NCBI RefSeq assembly: GCF_009870125.1
Contig: NC_046679.1
Coordinates: 5,208,001-5,272,000, forward strand
Direction: 5' to 3'
Source of the DNA: Drosophila pseudoobscura
Lineage: Eukaryota > Arthropoda > Insecta > Diptera > Drosophilidae
Length of the DNA stretch: 64,000 nt
Each line of letters starts with the position of its first letter. The stretch's first letter is position 1. The notes under the pieces are model-generated. The model was not told the DNA's origin. It made no database searches and was given only the letters and a program-made list of their open reading frames with translations. The position numbers and the translations under genes are program-made. Positions 59,645-64,000 of the stretch are shown here, piece by piece.

Positions 59645-60052
59645 CTGTTGATGGCAAACGTCGTAGTTGTTGTTGTTGTTGTTCTGTGCTGACGTTGGCT
59701 GTTGGGCGTAAAAATTTAAATTGCTAAAATTTGGCACAAATTGCGATGCGTTCTGCTCTGTATGGTTGTTGCCGTTGCCGCTGCCGTTGACACACGCGTT
59801 TGTCTGGAAATTTGGCGGGTTTTTTCTATTGTTGAGATGATGGCTATTGTTGCTGTGGCTGAGGAATATGGTCGCCTGTGTCGCCGCCGTCTGACCACCG
59901 TTTGTATAATTCGCGTGAACGGATATTGGGACTGGGACGGGACCGTCGTCAGCGTCGTTACTGTTGCGCGTCGAAAATGCTTTTGACGCGATCGCCGACG
60001 GAGTTTCTCGCGCACCGGCATTTTCGCGTCTCTCTATCTCTCCGTTGTACAT
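59645..60052 (-). CDS. cher: cher first coding exon, distal copy
   Basis: Identical in translation to 51786-52193, with the same donor. If used, it would have to splice across the protease and peptide genes to the exon at 50470, a 9.2-kb intron. It may be a redundant leader or an orphan exon. Confidence 0.6.
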
Positions 60053-60118
60053 GTAGCCGGTTTTGTTGTTGTTGCTGCTGCTGCTTCTGCTCTCCTCTTT
60101 GCTCTCCACTTCGTATCT

Positions 60119-63100
60119 TTCGTATTTTGTTTTCGTTTTGCTTTCAGGTAAAAATGCACGAGTTGGCAGCGCTCTTTCTTTTAACGTAAGAACGATAGAT
60201 ACCAGCGCCGTAAAGCATCGATGAATTATATATTATATATATACACGGTTTACCGTTCTGTGGAGTGGAGAATGTTCGTTCATAAACAGGTTTTTTTTTA
60301 CAACAAAAAATTCAAGTTCAGTGTGAGAGCGTAAGGGGTTTGCTTATCGCGGTATTTTCAGTATTTTGCAGTATTTTTATTAATTATTAAGAAGTATATT
60401 TTGGCTGTCTTAAGTTTAAGCTGTGAGCCGCAAAGTATGCATTGGTTAAGCCTTTGAACGAGCCTATGAATTTCCGTTATGAATTATGACTGATTGAATT
60501 TTCAAAATTTTTCATGAAGTAATAAGCGAGATATTTGCGAGATAATACCCGTTTTAAGAGATTACTAAAAATAAACTAAGGTTGTGCAATAATTTATTTT
60601 ACAATTTATAAAGTGCCCGACTTTTTAAATTTCCCGCCTCTTCTCTGCTTCTGTCAAACGGCTCTACAACTGATTTCTGTCAAAATTTGAAGAAGCTTCG
60701 TCGTATAGTTTGGGGATTCCTCGAAATTTGAGGAGAAAATGGAAAAGTTAATTCCTATGTGCTCATTTTTATATTACCAGTAAGCAGGTAGTACCTACTA
60801 GGTACTAATAAACTCGTAAATACATTTGTAACCCACAAAGTATTCATTTTATAAACCTTTTATAGAGATTATCAATTCAATAGATGTTTTAATAAATGTT
60901 TTGTTTATTTTTTTGTGAATAAATAGATCTTAGTCAAACATATCACTTCTTAAAACCGGTTTTCTTAGCTTCTCCTTCATTTGTAAATAAGCGTTCGTTC
61001 TATTAGTAACACTTGAACCAATCCCTCAAACGTCCTGTCATTGACCCTTGTCAAAAAACACACAGACGCTATGTATATCATAAGAAATAAACTAAGTCCG
61101 ATCAAAGAACATGATTCATAAAAACACACCCAAGTCCCAAAGAGGAACAAATAATTCTGGTAAATATTTGGCATATTTGCGGATTGCTTTTGGCAATGCC
61201 TTTTGGATTCCCATGGGGTTCCGCGCTCCCCCGGCAACGAGGCGATCCGCCTGATCAAATGCAAAAACGAAAGGCAGACACAAATGCACTGCGACGAGTG
61301 GAACGAAGACAAGTGAATGAGCGAAGCAAATGGGGCTGACAGCAAACGACCTTCTCAATATGGTTAGAAATTGTTAATTTTAGCCAAATGAGTCAAAAAT
61401 CGAGTAGCACAACCGGCTCGCTGATCGATGGCAGATCTGTGCTTGGGGACTACGTAATCTAATTTTTTGGAAGCTCATCCTTCACGGCATTCCACAAGGG
61501 AGTGCGACTTTGGGGCCCCCAAACACGGTCGCCCATTCACCTATTGTGTGTAGTGGGTATGCCCTAATATGGAAATATATATACGTTCAACCCGGACCGG
61601 ACCAAATGCGGTAGCCGCGGCTGCGACTGCAACTGCGACGACCATTGAACGTGAGGCGCCACTTGCATCGCTGGCTGGCTGGCCTGGCTCGTTGTCGCGG
61701 GGGCATGGCGTGAATCAGCACCCAATGAAATGCTAAATAAATTTTCACTTCCATTTTAATTAATTTGAATTTATTTGGGACTAAAATTACACACAACATT
61801 TACACACCGCAGGCACAGCTGGGCCAAAATTGGCTGCTGCGTCTATACGCCACGACTAAAAATAAATTGACAAATATTTTGTGTTTTTATGAAAAGGTAA
61901 TGAAAGCCACATGTCCTCCATTTTGGCTCATACGAATAGGTATACCCTCAATGGAAATCTGTATGGGGGAAATGGGGGAAGAGGGACCGAACCAAACTCA
62001 CTTTTCGGGACGCCATGCTGACGGTTAATTGTTTGTTGAATGATCTCAAGTTGTAATACTTCGAAGAATGATGGCTAATACTGATGATCTCTCGATTGCC
62101 CACTAATTACACAATGCCTGGCAGGTCGAGCACGTTTTTCACAAACAAAACACACACCACACACACGCACAGTGAGAGAGCAATTCTCTAATGAGTTTTT
62201 CTGAGTTTCGTAAACAAATTTCAGAATTTTCTTTTCTTTTTCGAAAATAATTTGCACGAGCTGCGCGCGTTTGGGTTGGCGTTCAGGTCGCCTCGGCTCC
62301 ACTCGGTTGGATTCTGTTCTGTTCTGTTCTGTTCTGTTCTGTCGTGTTATCTTGGGCTGGGGCTGTGGCGTCGTCACCGAGACGTTGTAACGTGTACTGC
62401 TGGTCGCGACAAATTTTCAACTCGACTGAGTTGCTGCGCCTCCTTGCTCAAAGTTTTAATGCAGCCAAACGCGCGCAGCTTTTTTTGCTCAATTTCTTTA
62501 TTATTATTCACTCAGAAGAATCATACAGCAGGGGCTACGAATATAGGATCAGGGGATGAGGGATGAGAATATAAAATAATATGAAAATCGAATATATTAA
62601 CTTGTATTGTTGTATTTATATTGTATGTGTCGTATGGGCTACAAATATATGTACATACATAGGTACAGAGATGAAGGATCCTTCAAAAACTATTGAAGAA
62701 AATGTATCTCTGTATTTGCTACCCTATTTGTTAGAAGGTACAATCCAACAGATCCTATACCTTTTACCTTGAACTCTTTCTAAACTCAATATTAACCTTG
62801 GGTTTTTTCGCCCGAACCTATGCAAACGGCCGCGACTGTATAACACCTTCAATACATAATTTGTTCAATATTTGTTTCGCCTTATGCTTTGTGTTGTGTT
62901 TTCGGTATTGCATGTGACGTTGACTTTGACGTCGACTGCACTCTTGACTCTGTTTGGCAGGTTTTTGGCGACGCGTTGCCCCACGAATGTGATTTTCAGC
63001 GCGCAGCTGATTTTGTTGGTGTTCTATTCATAGAACCTGCTCGTCCGATTAGTCGTTGTCTTTTGTCTTTTGTCTGCTGTTGGCCAAAACTGAAAGTGCC

Positions 63101-64000
63101 TCCTGACCCATGCTTCATTTGTTGCCACTTTTGTTGACGGTCGCGGCCGCCCCAAGTGCAATGCGCATTCCGTGTTTCCCCGCCAGCTGACTCATCAACA
63201 TAATTTGGCATATATGTATATACATGTGTATGAAAATATGCAAAATAAACGAACCGCATCACAGTCCTAAATCAAATTAACAATTTGAACAAAATTTGAC
63301 ACCCCGAAATTCCTATGACTTATCGCTCGACAAGCAACAAAAAAGTCGTATAAATCTGCTGTTTAGGAAATTGAGCTGCAGATAGAATTTTGGCTGATGT
63401 GTTTGAAAATCTATAATAGTAATAATATTCACTTGGCCCCTTGGCAGTGTATCAAATCATGTTCTTGTGGCTAGTTTTGCCTTAGGAGATGACTATGACG
63501 CTCCGGGCCAATCAGCTGTCATAAATTCTTTGATTTTATTTGGCTTGGGTCGAAAGACTTTTGTTTCTAGATAAAAAAAAAAACGGCACAACGCAGAGAG
63601 CACGCTAAAAATATCATAAATTTGATTTTGATTACGTGATTTGAATGCTGGAATTTGGCAAGAGAATGATTGCCCTCAAAAGCTTAAAATAACAAACAAT
63701 CGATACTAAAAGATATCAAAATGGATAACCGTATCCGGGTATGCACTTTATAGGTGCTAGGATAAGATATGGGGTGGGGAATCTCTGTACTAATCTTAAC
63801 TATAAGTTCTGCAAAAATTTAAATGATTTGATGACCAAAATTCCACTTGGCGTTTCGTGTGTGGCCACGCGTGTGTTGTTTTAGACAAATTTTATTTCTT
63901 TTATGTATAACTGATCATGCCAGCAGCTGTTTCGGTCTTTTTTATTTTTATGTTCCGCATACGCCCCATTGCCGCCAAATAATATCACGTGTGTACGATT
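60119..64000. other. Non-coding part of the second duplicate
   Basis: Same content as 52260-56186. The decayed peptide fragment and the peptide gene would follow beyond the window. Confidence 0.5.

Larger units (their letters stand above)
59141..64000. repeat. Tandem duplication, second copy (truncated by window end)
   Basis: Matches 51282-56186. By the period, the copy should end near 67,000, outside the window. Confidence 0.93.

Overview
The window is nuclear DNA of an insect, almost certainly a Drosophila (Muller element E). The evidence is short introns with GTAAGT/TTNCAG borders, TATA plus TCAGT initiator promoters, CAG/CAA-rich low-complexity coding stretches, and the recognisable genes cheerio (filamin) and GckIII. 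An obscura-group or related species seems plausible, but I cannot fix the species from sequence alone.

Layout. (1) 1-14.6 kb: five small genes for secreted, chitin-binding-like cysteine-rich proteins (1145-1729 -, 3519-4037 +, 10351-10706 -, 11015-11329 -, 14120-14537 -), separated by AT-rich or simple-sequence intergenic DNA. Most have a TATA/Inr promoter, and all have GATAAG sites within about 250 bp upstream, which suggests gut expression. (2) 15.1-16.6 kb: four diverged tandem copies of a small unit, one with an 89-codon ORF. (3) 16.9-22.4 kb: two plus-strand genes, the Ste20-family kinase GckIII and a 1011-residue Lys/Ser-rich protein of unknown function that carries three LxxIxE motifs. 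(4) 23.2-52.2 kb, minus strand: cheerio, which I could assemble into 17 phase-consistent exons (2560 codons). It has an Asn-rich leader, two CH domains and a long series of filamin Ig repeats. I also see an internal start giving an 838-residue C-terminal form, a read-through exon giving a 1663-residue N-terminal form, and two candidate alternative first exons. (5) 51.3-64 kb: a tandem duplication with a 7,859-bp period. The first copy is complete and the second runs off the window end. It duplicates the 5' exon of cheerio, and its junction lies inside a serine-protease gene that has a signal peptide and the catalytic Ser but no His/Asp half. A small secreted-peptide gene (57320-57565) and a decayed relative (about 56452-56597) lie inside the unit.

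How it fits together. Filamin crosslinks F-actin and anchors it to membranes. GckIII is a cytoplasmic kinase that works with CCM3. The small chitin-binding proteins are probably peritrophic matrix or cuticle components. The most unusual parts are the tandem duplication with its divergence gradient and fused protease, the alternative ends of cheerio, the chitin-binding gene whose start codon appears lost, and the LxxIxE triplet.
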